From assembly GCA_900769345.1 (NCBI GenBank), contig CAAGGJ010000077.1, forward strand, positions 1-26,683: DNA of 26,683 nucleotides, given 5' to 3'. Position 1 is the stretch's first letter; every line of letters starts with the position of its first letter. Positions 1-8,453 of the stretch are shown one piece after another. The DNA is from Bacteroidales bacterium (GTDB taxonomy: Bacteria > Bacteroidota > Bacteroidia > Bacteroidales > Muribaculaceae). The translations under genes and the position numbers were made by a program. The notes beneath the pieces are model-generated. The model searched no databases, had not been told where the DNA came from, and worked only from the letters and a program-made list of their open reading frames with translations.

Positions 1-1
1 G

Positions 2-238
2 AAACTCCCTAAGACCCGAATCAAGAATCTTATCAAATGTGGGATTAGTGCATACAACGCCCGAAGATGGGGTCACTGTAAGGGTTACTGGAGAGTAAGA
101 GGTTCGCCAATAATGCAAACGGCAGCCTCTACCGACAAACTTAAGAAAGCAGGCTACCCAAATCTGCTCGATTCGTATCTCGAATGGAATCCAAAAATAG
201 GAACCGCCGTATGCGGAACCGCACGTACGGTGGTGTGA
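2..238 (+). CDS. Group II intron reverse transcriptase/maturase, C-terminal fragment
   Basis: The frame is open from base 2 to a TGA at 236-238 and gives the last 78 residues of an intron-encoded protein. It carries the typical C-terminal pattern of Bacteroidetes group II maturases: a basic stretch, WGHCKGYWR at about residues 24-31, a GSPIMQTA segment and a KAGYPNLLD segment. No HNH endonuclease-type CxxC motifs follow, so the protein probably belongs to a class without an endonuclease domain. The last 12 or so codons run through the domain V RNA, so the end of the protein and the catalytic RNA share sequence. The N-terminal RT domain is outside the window. Confidence 0.85.
   Translation, partial: KLPKTRIKNLIKCGISAYNARRWGHCKGYWRVRGSPIMQTAASTDKLKKAGYPNLLDSYLEWNPKIGTAVCGTARTVV
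203..234 (+). ncRNA. Group II intron domain V hairpin
   Basis: Bases 203-211 pair with 226-234 (one G-U pair, G206-U231), a 2-nt bulge CG sits at 224-225, and 212-215 pair with 220-223 around a GAAC loop. This is the standard domain V plan: a lower stem of about 9 bp, a 2-nt bulge and a short upper stem. The catalytic triad position reads CGC (205-207), paired with GUG (230-232), rather than the commoner AGC; CGC is known from some intron classes, including IIC. The loop GAAC is not a perfect GNRA tetraloop. Confidence 0.85.
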
Positions 239-245
239 GAGGTCG

Positions 246-297
246 GTAAACGTGAAAGTAGGAGATAAACACCTATGATTAGCGTTTACCTCCTACT
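246..297 (+). ncRNA. Domain VI-like stem with alternative pairing
   Basis: Bases 246-253 are an 8-nt perfect complement of 283-290, the expected basal stem of domain VI. A second option pairs 259-272 with 284-297 (14 positions with one A-C mismatch), which would compete for the same 3' arm. A288 is the suggested branch adenosine. The pairing is seen directly in the sequence; its role is inferred from its place just after domain V. Confidence 0.6.
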
Positions 298-360
298 CGA
301 TTATATGCGCTTCAATTATGCTAATTCGGCAACATGGGGGCGGCGGGTGGGTGATTATCT
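297..360. other. Short gap between the intron end and the last PUL gene
   Basis: About 64 bp of exon-side DNA after the intron. No gene and no GC-rich hairpin with a T-run is visible for the PUL transcript that ends here. There is only a 5-bp AT-rich inverted repeat (AATTA-TGC-TAATT, about 315-327). Confidence 0.6.
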
Positions 361-2565
361 TCAGTCGGCTGATTCGAGCATTAAGACGCGCGAGGATAGA
401 TCTACTCGTTGGTCGATATTGTAGAGTAGAGGCATTTCAAGTCCGTTTTCCATCAGATAATTGCCTGTGAATATTTTGCCTTCGCATGGGAGCGGGGTCT
501 TGTCGATGCGGTTAATCTCGGTCACGCGGTAGTGCTTATCGGGGGCGAGGCCAGCCATTGCCACTTGTGGAATGTTCATGCCGTGGAAATGTTCGGTTTT
601 CCACCAGAAGTACACGGCACGCTGCTTATCGGTGGTGACATACATTAGCGATGCTGCGCCTTGGTTGTCGTAGGGTGAGAGCAAGCGATATATGTCGCCG
701 AATTGAACTACAGGGCGAATCTCTTTATACTCTGATATGGCTCGTCGGCAAAGGTCTTTTTCTTCGGCTGTCATGTTCTTTGGCTGTATTTCCATACCGA
801 GACGTCCGCTCATAGCTACATCGATTCGGTATTTTAGGGGTAGGATGCGATATGTGTTGTGGTTTGGTGAAGCGGCGATGTGTGAAGCCATGGCAATGGC
901 CGGGAAGAAGTATGAAGTGCCCCATTGCATATACACGCGTTGAAGGGCATCGGTGTTATCGCTAACCCAAAATTCGTCGAAGTAAGGAAGGACACCATAA
1001 TTGGCGCGACCGCCGCCGCTGGCGCAGGCCTGTATGGTGAGATTAGGATACATGGCGCGAATGCGTTGGCAGATTGATTCAAATCCACGATGATACTCTA
1101 TGTAAAGATGGCTTTGCTTGTCGGCGGTTAGATAGTTTGAGCCATGGTTTCGAATGTCCATATTGGCGTCCCATTTCACATAGTCGATATCGGGATATTT
1201 GGTCATAAGTTCGTCGAAGAGATTCACTATGAAGTCTTGCACCTTGGGGTTGGCTAAGTCGAGCACCACTTGAGTGCCACCTCGGCCAAGCTGCATGTCG
1301 CGTTTAGGGGCAGTAATCACCCATTCGGGGTGTTTCTCAAAGAGTTCGCTTGTGGTATTAGCCATCTCAGGTTCATACCAGATGCCGAATTTTATGCCTT
1401 TGCTTTTGGCATAAGCAAGTAGTCCGTCGATGCCATTTGGCAACTTGTTGCGGTCAACTTTCCAATCGCCCAGCGATGAGTTGTCGCTCAGGCGAGGATA
1501 TTTGTCGCCAAACCATCCGTCGTCCATCACAAATAGTTCGCCCCCCATGCTTGCTATGTCGTCCATCATTTGTTGCATTCCAGCCTCGTTGATGTCGAAG
1601 TACACCCCTTCCCAGCTGTTGAGCAAAATCTTGCGAGGTGTGTTGCCATGAGCAAGTTTATATGTTCGTCCCCATCTATGGAAGTTTCGGCTGGCACCGC
1701 TCAATCCCTGGTTGCTAAAGGTAATAGCCAATGGCGGTGTGACAAATGTTTCGCCGCTAAGAAGGTTGTAGGCTGAGTTGTCCTCATTGATACCGGCAAA
1801 GAAGTGGTGATAGTGGCTTTCATCGGTGTCGATTCGGAGGCGATAGTTGCCGCTATAGCATAGTGCAGCACCAATCACGCGGCCGCTATTCTCGCGAGGT
1901 TTTCCGTCGAGAGAGAACATCACCTCTGCGTGTGCAGTGTGGGAGTTGCGCACACCGTCTTTGTTCTTAATCACCTTCATTCCCTGTTGCAATGGCTCCT
2001 CGCATAAGCGAGCTTCGTTAGCCCATTGCCCGTAGAGCGAAGAGAGCCACACGTTGCCGCGACGAATTGGCAAATAGCCCGAAGCGAATTGATTGAGTGT
2101 AACCGGCTTTTTCTCACCATTGGTGATTTCGGTCCAGGTCTCAATCATATCTACTGAGGCATAAGCTTTGTAGCACACTTTCACTGTAAATGGATAGGCT
2201 TTGTCGCGAAGTGTTATCGATGTGGTGGTAAAGTGGTCGCTTACGTCCTGCTGCACATCATCTACTATCAGGTCGAGAGTCATGTTGCCGTCGGAATGTT
2301 TTACGGCAATGGCTGTTTCGGCGCTGCAATTTAGTCCGTAAGCTGGGTAGGCGTTGCACTGAGCAATCTCGGAGCTGCACAATGCCAAGACATCGCTGTT
2401 GCAGAGTCGAGAACCCAGATAAAGCACTTTCAGGCTGCCTCCTTTAGGAGCAGAAAAAAGCATCGACATTCCTGGAGTGGTTATTTCTATATTTTGAGCC
2501 TTAGCGCTGCAAAACGTTATGATTGCAATAATAAATAGAGTAATATGATTGATGGTATTCTTCAT
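361..2565 (-). CDS. GH36 alpha-galactosidase, secreted
   Basis: Alpha-galactosidase of family GH36, 734 aa, predicted to remove alpha-1,6-galactose side groups from galacto(gluco)mannan oligosaccharides. An N-terminal signal peptide (about residues 1-24, ending AKAQ) with no lipobox points to the periplasm. Order: N-terminal beta-supersandwich (about 25-300), TIM barrel (about 310-620) and a C-terminal beta domain. Visible active-site motifs are MDDGWFG (347-353), KWDAN with nucleophile D466, CASGGGR (514-520) and SDNTD with acid/base D536. The length is normal for bacterial GH36. It is the last gene of the operon, 27 bp after the epimerase. The family call is firm; substrate preference (galactomannan rather than raffinose sugars) is inferred from the neighbours. 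Confidence 0.95.
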   Translation of the reverse strand: MKNTINHITLFIIAIITFCSAKAQNIEITTPGMSMLFSAPKGGSLKVLYLGSRLCNSDVLALCSSEIAQCNAYPAYGLNCSAETAIAVKHSDGNMTLDLIVDDVQQDVSDHFTTTSITLRDKAYPFTVKVCYKAYASVDMIETWTEITNGEKKPVTLNQFASGYLPIRRGNVWLSSLYGQWANEARLCEEPLQQGMKVIKNKDGVRNSHTAHAEVMFSLDGKPRENSGRVIGAALCYSGNYRLRIDTDESHYHHFFAGINEDNSAYNLLSGETFVTPPLAITFSNQGLSGASRNFHRWGRTYKLAHGNTPRKILLNSWEGVYFDINEAGMQQMMDDIASMGGELFVMDDGWFGDKYPRLSDNSSLGDWKVDRNKLPNGIDGLLAYAKSKGIKFGIWYEPEMANTTSELFEKHPEWVITAPKRDMQLGRGGTQVVLDLANPKVQDFIVNLFDELMTKYPDIDYVKWDANMDIRNHGSNYLTADKQSHLYIEYHRGFESICQRIRAMYPNLTIQACASGGGRANYGVLPYFDEFWVSDNTDALQRVYMQWGTSYFFPAIAMASHIAASPNHNTYRILPLKYRIDVAMSGRLGMEIQPKNMTAEEKDLCRRAISEYKEIRPVVQFGDIYRLLSPYDNQGAASLMYVTTDKQRAVYFWWKTEHFHGMNIPQVAMAGLAPDKHYRVTEINRIDKTPLPCEGKIFTGNYLMENGLEMPLLYNIDQRVDLSSRVLMLESAD

Positions 2566-2592
2566 AATGTTTAAGAGTTTGGCAGTTCTTAA

Positions 2593-3789
2593 TCATTCCT
2601 CGGCAAGCACTGTGTACACTTCGAGGCACATGCGAGTGTTGTGGTAAGGGCATTTCCAGAAACCTGCTTTGTCGTCGGTGTGGTTGATTGAGCCATCGGC
2701 GAGGCGGCTCCAATACCATTCTCCTGCATGGTGGTCCACAATGTTATGTTTAATGTAATTCCAAGTTTTAATAGCTTTTTGTGCTGCTTCCGACACTCCG
2801 TGATAGTGATATAGGTAGATAAGACCTATCAAGCACTCGGCTTGCACCCACCAGTGCTTTTCGTTGCAATAACTGCCGTTGGCGTGCCGCTCGTAGATCA
2901 TCGATCCATCGGTGCACAGCCCTTGCAGAGCCGCATTGGCTATGTGGCGAGTGTGTTGAAGTGTTTTGGTGGTGAGATTGTTGTTGCCCAGTACGAGTGC
3001 AGTTTCAAGAAGCAACCACGAGGCTTCGATGTCGTGTCCGAACGATTGTTCGGCGTCGTGACGATGCCATTCTTCGTCGAAAAAGAGTCCGAGGTGATGT
3101 GTAATGGGGTCTTCCATAATATCGAAGAAAATGTGCATCAAATGCTCGATGGCTTCGCGAAGTTCGGCCGATTTCCACACACGATAGAGGTTGGTGTAAG
3201 GCTCTATGATGTGCAGGTGGGTGTTCATAGTCTTTTTTTCGTTGGCATCTTTTTTACTGAGTCGCATATCGGCAATCTCGCCCCAGGTGCGGGTGCAAGC
3301 TTCGATGTATCCGCCACGGAGGCGGTCGCGACTGTGCTCTTCGATGTCGTGAAACAATCGTATGGCATATTCGAGAGCCTCTTCATCGCCTGTGGCGCGC
3401 ACCAGTTCGCTTAGACCGTATATTGCGAAACCTATGGCGTAGAATTGTTTTTTGGTGTCGAGGGGCGAACCGTCGGCGTTGAGCGACCAGTAGATGCCGC
3501 CATACTGTTTGTCGTAGAAATGGTCGATGATATATCGTTTGGCTCGAACAGCCATTTCGAGGTATTCTGTGCGGTGAGTTATGCGGTAGGCAGCGGCAAA
3601 TGACCACAATAGTCGACCATTGAGGATGGCACCCTTAGGGGCGCCTTCCTCAAGGTGGTCGAATCCATCACGGCGTCCGTAAAAGCCGCCTTGCTTATCG
3701 TCGACCATTTTCTCCATCCAATAGGGGAGGATATTGGTGGTCATGTTTTCGATAACCTCGGTTTGCAATTGTTGCAATATTGGGTCCAT
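2593..3789 (-). CDS. Cellobiose/mannobiose 2-epimerase (AGE family)
   Basis: N-acylglucosamine 2-epimerase family protein, 398 aa, without a signal peptide, so cytosolic. Family motifs include FYGRRDGFD (36-44), NTHLH with H191 and H193, GHDIEASWLL (251-260) with H252, KHWWVQAE (311-318) and WKCPYHNTR with H383; these histidines match the catalytic and binding histidines of cellobiose 2-epimerases. The likely reaction is beta-1,4-mannobiose to 4-O-beta-mannosyl-glucose, which feeds the GH130 phosphorylase encoded 39 bp upstream. This epimerase-phosphorylase pair is the known mannan pathway of Bacteroides fragilis. A GlcNAc 2-epimerase role is much less likely given the neighbours. Confidence 0.92.
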   Translation of the reverse strand: MDPILQQLQTEVIENMTTNILPYWMEKMVDDKQGGFYGRRDGFDHLEEGAPKGAILNGRLLWSFAAAYRITHRTEYLEMAVRAKRYIIDHFYDKQYGGIYWSLNADGSPLDTKKQFYAIGFAIYGLSELVRATGDEEALEYAIRLFHDIEEHSRDRLRGGYIEACTRTWGEIADMRLSKKDANEKKTMNTHLHIIEPYTNLYRVWKSAELREAIEHLMHIFFDIMEDPITHHLGLFFDEEWHRHDAEQSFGHDIEASWLLLETALVLGNNNLTTKTLQHTRHIANAALQGLCTDGSMIYERHANGSYCNEKHWWVQAECLIGLIYLYHYHGVSEAAQKAIKTWNYIKHNIVDHHAGEWYWSRLADGSINHTDDKAGFWKCPYHNTRMCLEVYTVLAEE

Positions 3790-3828
3790 GATAGTTTATA
3801 AAGAGTGAAGATAGAGTAAACGATAGGT

Positions 3829-4998
3829 TTATTTTCCCATTAATGCGAGATTTTTGTCGATAAGGGCATTGAGAGTTTTCACCGAATTGCCGGTGGTAAG
3901 AGCATCGACGGGAGTGTTGAGGCAGTAGTCCACAAGTTGGGATATAGTGGAAGTTGCCACATGCATACGCGTGTCGCTCGAGGCGTAATAGATATACACA
4001 GTTCCATCGTCATCTACAATCCAGCCGTTGGAGAAAAGCACATTCATTACGTCGCCTATGTATTCTTCATCGACGGGTGCCATCAGATAGCCGCCCGGTG
4101 TGGCTATTTGTCGCCAAGGCTCATCGAGGGCAGTCATATACATATAGAGCACGTAGCGCAGTCCGGAAGCGCATCCACGCACGCCGTGAGCCAAGTGGAG
4201 CCAACCTTTCGGTGTCTTGATGGGGTGTGGGCCTTCACCGTTTTTAACTTCCTTGATGGTGTGATAGTGACGGCAGTCGATAATTCGTTCGTTTGTCACT
4301 TGTGCATGGGTAATATCGTCGATTAGAGCCCATCCTATGCCACCACCGCTACCGGCGTCGATAAATCCGTCTTGAGGGCGAGTGTAGAGAGCATATTTGC
4401 CATCGACAAACTCCGGGTGGAGCACCACATTGCGTTGTTGGCTTTTGCTCTTGAGGTCGGGTAAGCGATCCCAGTGAATAAGGTCCTTGGTACGAGCGAT
4501 GCCGCAAGTGGCAGTGGCAGCCGAGAGGTCGCCGGGGTGAGCCGGGTCGTGACGTTCGACGCAGAAGAGCCCGTATACCCATCCATCCTCGTGCGCAGTG
4601 AGGCGCATATCGTAGATGTTAGTTGCCGGGTCGTCTGATTCGGGTATTGTGATAGGGTGGTCGAGAAATCGGAAGTTGTCGATTCCGTTAGGACTTACGG
4701 CGAGGGCGAAAAACGACTTTCGGTCGTACCCTTCTACGCGCACCACCAGCACATATTTCCCGTTCCATTTTATGGCACCCGAGTTGAGTGTGGCGTTAAC
4801 ACCAATTCGTTCCATAAAATAGGGGTTGGTGGTTTTATCGTAGTCGTAGCGCCAAAATGGAGGCGCCATTTTTGCAGTCAATACAGGGTTTTTATAGCGA
4901 CAGAAGATGCCATTGCCCTCGATAGGGGTGTTTTTGCGGGTAATAAGAGTTTCATATTCTTGCTCAACCCATGCTTTTCTTTCTTCGAATGTTGCCAT
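3829..4998 (-). CDS. GH130 4-O-beta-mannosyl-glucose phosphorylase
   Basis: Inverting phosphorylase of family GH130, 389 aa, with no signal peptide, so cytosolic. The five-bladed propeller fold is implied by the family. Visible signatures are GNGIFCRYKNPVL (28-40) near the start, RVEGYDRKSFFALA (87-100), and YDMRLT with D130 at the position of the catalytic proton donor (D131 in the characterised B. fragilis enzyme, as I recall it). The sequence is closest in pattern to subfamily GH130_1, which releases mannose-1-phosphate and glucose from mannosylglucose. It sits between a mannanase and the mannobiose epimerase, which supports this specificity over the mannooligosaccharide phosphorylases of GH130_2. 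Confidence 0.93.
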   Translation of the reverse strand: MATFEERKAWVEQEYETLITRKNTPIEGNGIFCRYKNPVLTAKMAPPFWRYDYDKTTNPYFMERIGVNATLNSGAIKWNGKYVLVVRVEGYDRKSFFALAVSPNGIDNFRFLDHPITIPESDDPATNIYDMRLTAHEDGWVYGLFCVERHDPAHPGDLSAATATCGIARTKDLIHWDRLPDLKSKSQQRNVVLHPEFVDGKYALYTRPQDGFIDAGSGGGIGWALIDDITHAQVTNERIIDCRHYHTIKEVKNGEGPHPIKTPKGWLHLAHGVRGCASGLRYVLYMYMTALDEPWRQIATPGGYLMAPVDEEYIGDVMNVLFSNGWIVDDDGTVYIYYASSDTRMHVATSTISQLVDYCLNTPVDALTTGNSVKTLNALIDKNLALMGK

Positions 4999-5030
4999 AT
5001 TGTTGTTGTTGTTAAATTGTGTGAGATTAT

Positions 5031-6125
5031 TTATTGTATTTTCTTCAAATCTTTAGCTGTTAAAATTCGCTCATTATTAATGAAACGGCGGAACGAATCG
5101 GCCGATTTATGATTTGGATAAGGAGCGTAGAAGTGTTCCGGTTTGTCCCAGGCATTTCGCCATACCACCACGTAACACACGGGGTAAGTTTCGATTTGGG
5201 GTAGCAGCACGTCGGTCCACCATTCGGGCATTGGCAGCGATTCTGACCCTGTTTCGGAGAATGCGAGCAGCTTTTTGTGTTGGTTGGCTGCTTGTGCTGC
5301 CGATGTAAGCACATTTTTCACATGTTGCTGATATGTCTCGATGCCCGATTGGCCGCCGTAGTGATAAATGTCGCCACCCATTATGTCGACATAATCATCG
5401 CCGGGATAACGGTCGAGGTAGCTTGCCATGTCGGTCACATGGTCCTTGTCGGGGGAGTAAGCCCATACCACATTGTCGATGCCGCGCTCGTCGAATACTT
5501 TTCGGGTAAGATGCCAAAGGGCGATGTAATCTTCGCGAGAGCATAAGTCATACCCCCACCAGAACCAGCTTCCGGTGTGCTCGTGCCATGGTCGGAAAAT
5601 CACGCCAATGCGATTGCCGTTATCATCGCGAAGCGAGCCTATGAAGTTGGCGCAACGAGAAAGCCATATTTTGAGAGTGTCGTTAAGAGCTGTTCCTTCG
5701 GTTACGCATTGCTTCACCACATTGGCGTCGCTACAGTCCCAAGAGTCGCCTCGTGTGAGAGGATTGCGCAGATGCCAGCTTATGGTGTTGATGCCTCCGC
5801 GATCGTTCTGACGGGCTATCTCGGTGCGAATGAAATCGAATGGCACGCCGTCGAGGTTGTTTGCGCTGTCGCATTCCACCAAGCCCAAGTCCCAACTCAT
5901 CATTCCGGGGTAGTCGCCGCACACGGCTTTCACGTCCGACTCGCCGTCGTGAAATCTCCACGTGTGACCATAGGCAGTGTCGTCGTGGTGGCCGAATATT
6001 ACGCCACCTGTTTCTTGCACAGCCTTTAGACGCTCTATGAGGCTATGGGCGGGCGTAGTTTGGCAAGCCGAAAGCGTGGTAATAGCCATTGCCATAATCA
6101 GTAATATAGTGTTAGTTTTCTTCAT
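5031..6125 (-). CDS. GH26 endo-beta-1,4-mannanase, lipoprotein (probably periplasmic)
   Basis: GH26 mannanase, 364 aa, almost entirely a single TIM barrel. The N-terminus is a type II signal with lipobox LSAC and lipidated Cys21. The residues after it (QTTPAHS) are not acidic, unlike the surface lipoproteins of this locus, so it is inferred to face the periplasm. Acid/base E182 lies in FRPWHEHTGSWFWWG and nucleophile E291 in AFSETG, the standard GH26 pair. Its ATG overlaps the stop of the GH3 gene by four bases (ATGA, 6122-6125), so translation of the two is probably coupled. It would trim imported oligosaccharides to mannobiose for the cytosolic GH130 pathway. Confidence 0.94.
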   Translation of the reverse strand: MKKTNTILLIMAMAITTLSACQTTPAHSLIERLKAVQETGGVIFGHHDDTAYGHTWRFHDGESDVKAVCGDYPGMMSWDLGLVECDSANNLDGVPFDFIRTEIARQNDRGGINTISWHLRNPLTRGDSWDCSDANVVKQCVTEGTALNDTLKIWLSRCANFIGSLRDDNGNRIGVIFRPWHEHTGSWFWWGYDLCSREDYIALWHLTRKVFDERGIDNVVWAYSPDKDHVTDMASYLDRYPGDDYVDIMGGDIYHYGGQSGIETYQQHVKNVLTSAAQAANQHKKLLAFSETGSESLPMPEWWTDVLLPQIETYPVCYVVVWRNAWDKPEHFYAPYPNHKSADSFRRFINNERILTAKDLKKIQ

Positions 6126-8446
6126 TTGGTTTCGTTGATGAGTAAAATGGTTTTTAGGAGGCTTTTATCCTCGCTGCTTGGACCCGCCATTATGGTAAAT
6201 GAACCTGGTTCGACCACGCGACGCATTTTCTTGTCGAGCATCGAGATCATATCACCGGTGATGGTGAAATTCACTGTTTTTGTTTCACCGGGATTTAGGC
6301 TTACACGCTCAAACCCTTTGAGTTCCTTCACCGGGCGAGTGATGCTGCTATAGTCGTCGCGTATGTAGAGCTGAGCAATTTCCACTCCGGCGCGATTGCC
6401 GGTGTTGGTAATGTCCACGCTTGCCACTATGGTGTCGCAGGCTGTAGCTTGAGAGCTGCTTAGTCGCAAATTGCTGTAGGCAAATGTGGTGTAGCTCAAA
6501 CCGAACCCAAAGGGGTAGAGTGGGGTGCTCGGAGTTACGGCATAGGGGTGGAAATACATCGATGGCTTGTGGTTATACACCATCAAGGTTTGCCCCACGC
6601 TTCGAGGTATAGTGATGGCGAGTTTTGCACTCGGATTGACTTCACCGAAGAGAATCTGAGCTATGGCAGTGCCTCCACACATACCCGGTTCCCAAGCTTC
6701 AACGATAGCTGGCAGATGCTCTGCAGCCCATTCTACGCCAAGAGGACGGCCGTTGATGAGGATGAGCAGAGTGGGCTTTCCGCTATTGTAAACGCCCTCG
6801 ATGAGCCGATTCTGAAGACCCACAAGGTCGATGTCGCTACGGTCGGTGTCTTCGCCGCAAGTGCGTTCGGTCCATCGCCGGCGCATCATATATTCGCCGG
6901 CCACCACTATATTGAGGTCGCAAGTTTTGGCAGCGTCGATGGCAGCGTCTACTGCTTGGGCGCTCATATTTCTGGGATCCCAGCCTTGGTCTACGAACAC
7001 CACTTCTGAAGAGTTTCCCACCATTTCGCGAATGCCGCGCAGCACAGTGCTCACATTCTCATCGCGTTGCTGAGCAGTCCAATCGCCCATAATGTTCTCA
7101 TCGTCGGCATTAATGCCGGTTACGAGAATGCGGTGGTACTTGCCTTTTTCAAGAGGCAATATTCCGTCGTTTTTGAGCAATACTATACTGTTTTGTGCAG
7201 CAGAGAGTGCTGTGGCACGATGCTCAGGGCAGAGACGGGTGTTCATAGTGGTTTCGGGGTCGGCATAAGGGTTTTCGAAGAGTCCCAGACGGAATTTGAT
7301 GGTTAGAATGCGCCGCACCGACTCATCGATGCGTTTTTCAGGAATCACACCCTCACGCACCAATTGAGCCACCTCCTCGTTCCAGTGTATGCCGTGCATG
7401 TGCATATCCATGCCCGCCTCGATGGTTTGGCGAAATGCGTCTTTTCGGTCGACAGCGGTGCGATGAAGGTCGTGCAGATGCTCGATGTCCATCCAGTCGC
7501 TCACTATGAAACCATTGAATCCCCATTCGCCGCGTAGCACATCGGACATAAGCCAGTCGTTGCTATGGCAAGGCACGCCATTAAGTTCGTTGTGCGCAGT
7601 CATGAGCGACATAGCTCCGGCTTTCACTCCTGCTTCGAATGGAGGGAAGAATACCTCTCGCAGCGTACGCTCGGATAGATCGGCAGGAGCGCCATTAGTG
7701 CCGTTTTGGGGTTGGCTGCCGCCCACAAAGTGCTTTATGCAAGCGAGCACATCATTAGTGCTATTGAGGTTGCCTTGATAGCCTTTAACGGTGACTTCGC
7801 CCATGCGCGACACCAAATACGGGTCTTCGCCGTAAGTTTCGCCGCAGCGTCCCCAGCGAGCATCACGAGCCACTTCCACATTGGGGTTAAAAGTCCAATG
7901 CATATTCATGGCGCGCATTTCGGCAGCGGTTTGGCGAGCAATGGTGTAAGCCAAGTCAGTGTCGAACGAGCAAGCCAAACCGAGGTTGGTGGGATATACA
8001 GTATTATCGGGGCAATAAGCATTGCCGTGAATGGCATCGATGCCAAAAATCACAGGTATACCCAATCGGCTCTGCATAGCCAAATGCTGAAGTTTGTTGG
8101 CTTCTTCGAGGGTTTGAACGTGCAGAAAAGAACCAATCTGACCGGTAGCAGCCCAGCGCTCGAGGTCTTCCGGTCGATAACCGGGATAGATGGCTTGAGC
8201 TGTATTGGTGAGCAAATCTTCTTCACTGAGAGTGCCCAGATTGCTTCGGAAATGCTCCACGCCCACATATTGGTTCATTTGCCCTATTTTTTCTTCGAGG
8301 GTCATCAGAGAGAGCAGGTGTTCTACGCGCTCTTCGACGGGTAATTGAGGATTTTTGTATTTTTCGATTGCCATAGTTTCCACAGTGCCTATAATAAGTG
8401 CAAAGATAAGTAATATTGCATATTGTAAATGATGCGTTGTGGTCAT
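6122..8446 (-). CDS. GH3 beta-glucosidase, secreted
   Basis: GH3 family beta-glycosidase, 774 aa, with a hydrophobic N-terminal signal (about 7-26) and no lipobox, so periplasmic. Order: (alpha/beta)8 barrel with KHF (238-240) and nucleophile D317 in GFIVSDWMD, alpha/beta sandwich domain, and a C-terminal fibronectin-III-like domain (pattern ELKGFERV..NPGETKTVNF near the end). Length and order are those of the BglX-type enzymes. In this setting it would remove non-reducing glucose from glucomannan fragments. It starts 7 bp after the upstream GH26 stop. Exact linkage (beta-glucoside, or xyloside) cannot be read from sequence. Confidence 0.93.
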   Translation of the reverse strand: MTTTHHLQYAILLIFALIIGTVETMAIEKYKNPQLPVEERVEHLLSLMTLEEKIGQMNQYVGVEHFRSNLGTLSEEDLLTNTAQAIYPGYRPEDLERWAATGQIGSFLHVQTLEEANKLQHLAMQSRLGIPVIFGIDAIHGNAYCPDNTVYPTNLGLACSFDTDLAYTIARQTAAEMRAMNMHWTFNPNVEVARDARWGRCGETYGEDPYLVSRMGEVTVKGYQGNLNSTNDVLACIKHFVGGSQPQNGTNGAPADLSERTLREVFFPPFEAGVKAGAMSLMTAHNELNGVPCHSNDWLMSDVLRGEWGFNGFIVSDWMDIEHLHDLHRTAVDRKDAFRQTIEAGMDMHMHGIHWNEEVAQLVREGVIPEKRIDESVRRILTIKFRLGLFENPYADPETTMNTRLCPEHRATALSAAQNSIVLLKNDGILPLEKGKYHRILVTGINADDENIMGDWTAQQRDENVSTVLRGIREMVGNSSEVVFVDQGWDPRNMSAQAVDAAIDAAKTCDLNIVVAGEYMMRRRWTERTCGEDTDRSDIDLVGLQNRLIEGVYNSGKPTLLILINGRPLGVEWAAEHLPAIVEAWEPGMCGGTAIAQILFGEVNPSAKLAITIPRSVGQTLMVYNHKPSMYFHPYAVTPSTPLYPFGFGLSYTTFAYSNLRLSSSQATACDTIVASVDITNTGNRAGVEIAQLYIRDDYSSITRPVKELKGFERVSLNPGETKTVNFTITGDMISMLDKKMRRVVEPGSFTIMAGPSSEDKSLLKTILLINETK

Positions 8447-8453
8447 AAATTTC

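Larger units (their letters stand above)
1..296 (+). mobile_element. Group II intron, 3' portion (left end outside window)
   Basis: This is the 3' part of a group II intron: the end of the maturase frame, then a domain V hairpin (203-234) and a domain VI-like stem whose arms are 246-253 and 283-290. A288 on the 3' arm is a plausible branch-point adenosine, 8 nt before a possible intron end at C296, giving the usual AY end. The exact 3' splice site is an inference; it could lie a few bases further on. The intron points toward the PUL, which is on the opposite strand, and ends about 65 bp past the last PUL gene. The 5' half is not in the window, so whether the element is intact is unknown. Confidence 0.85.

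Noticed and set aside
2842..3414. 190-codon open frame on the + strand
   Set aside because: It lies entirely opposite the epimerase gene, whose family motifs are unmistakable; the antisense frame has no recognisable domain or start context.
5031..6125. Possible second surface mannanase
   Set aside because: The residues after the lipidated cysteine carry no acidic run, unlike those of the SGBPs and the other GH26, so a periplasmic place was preferred.
7706..8344. 212-codon open frame on the + strand
   Set aside because: It is a shadow of the GH3 coding sequence, with no independent protein signature.
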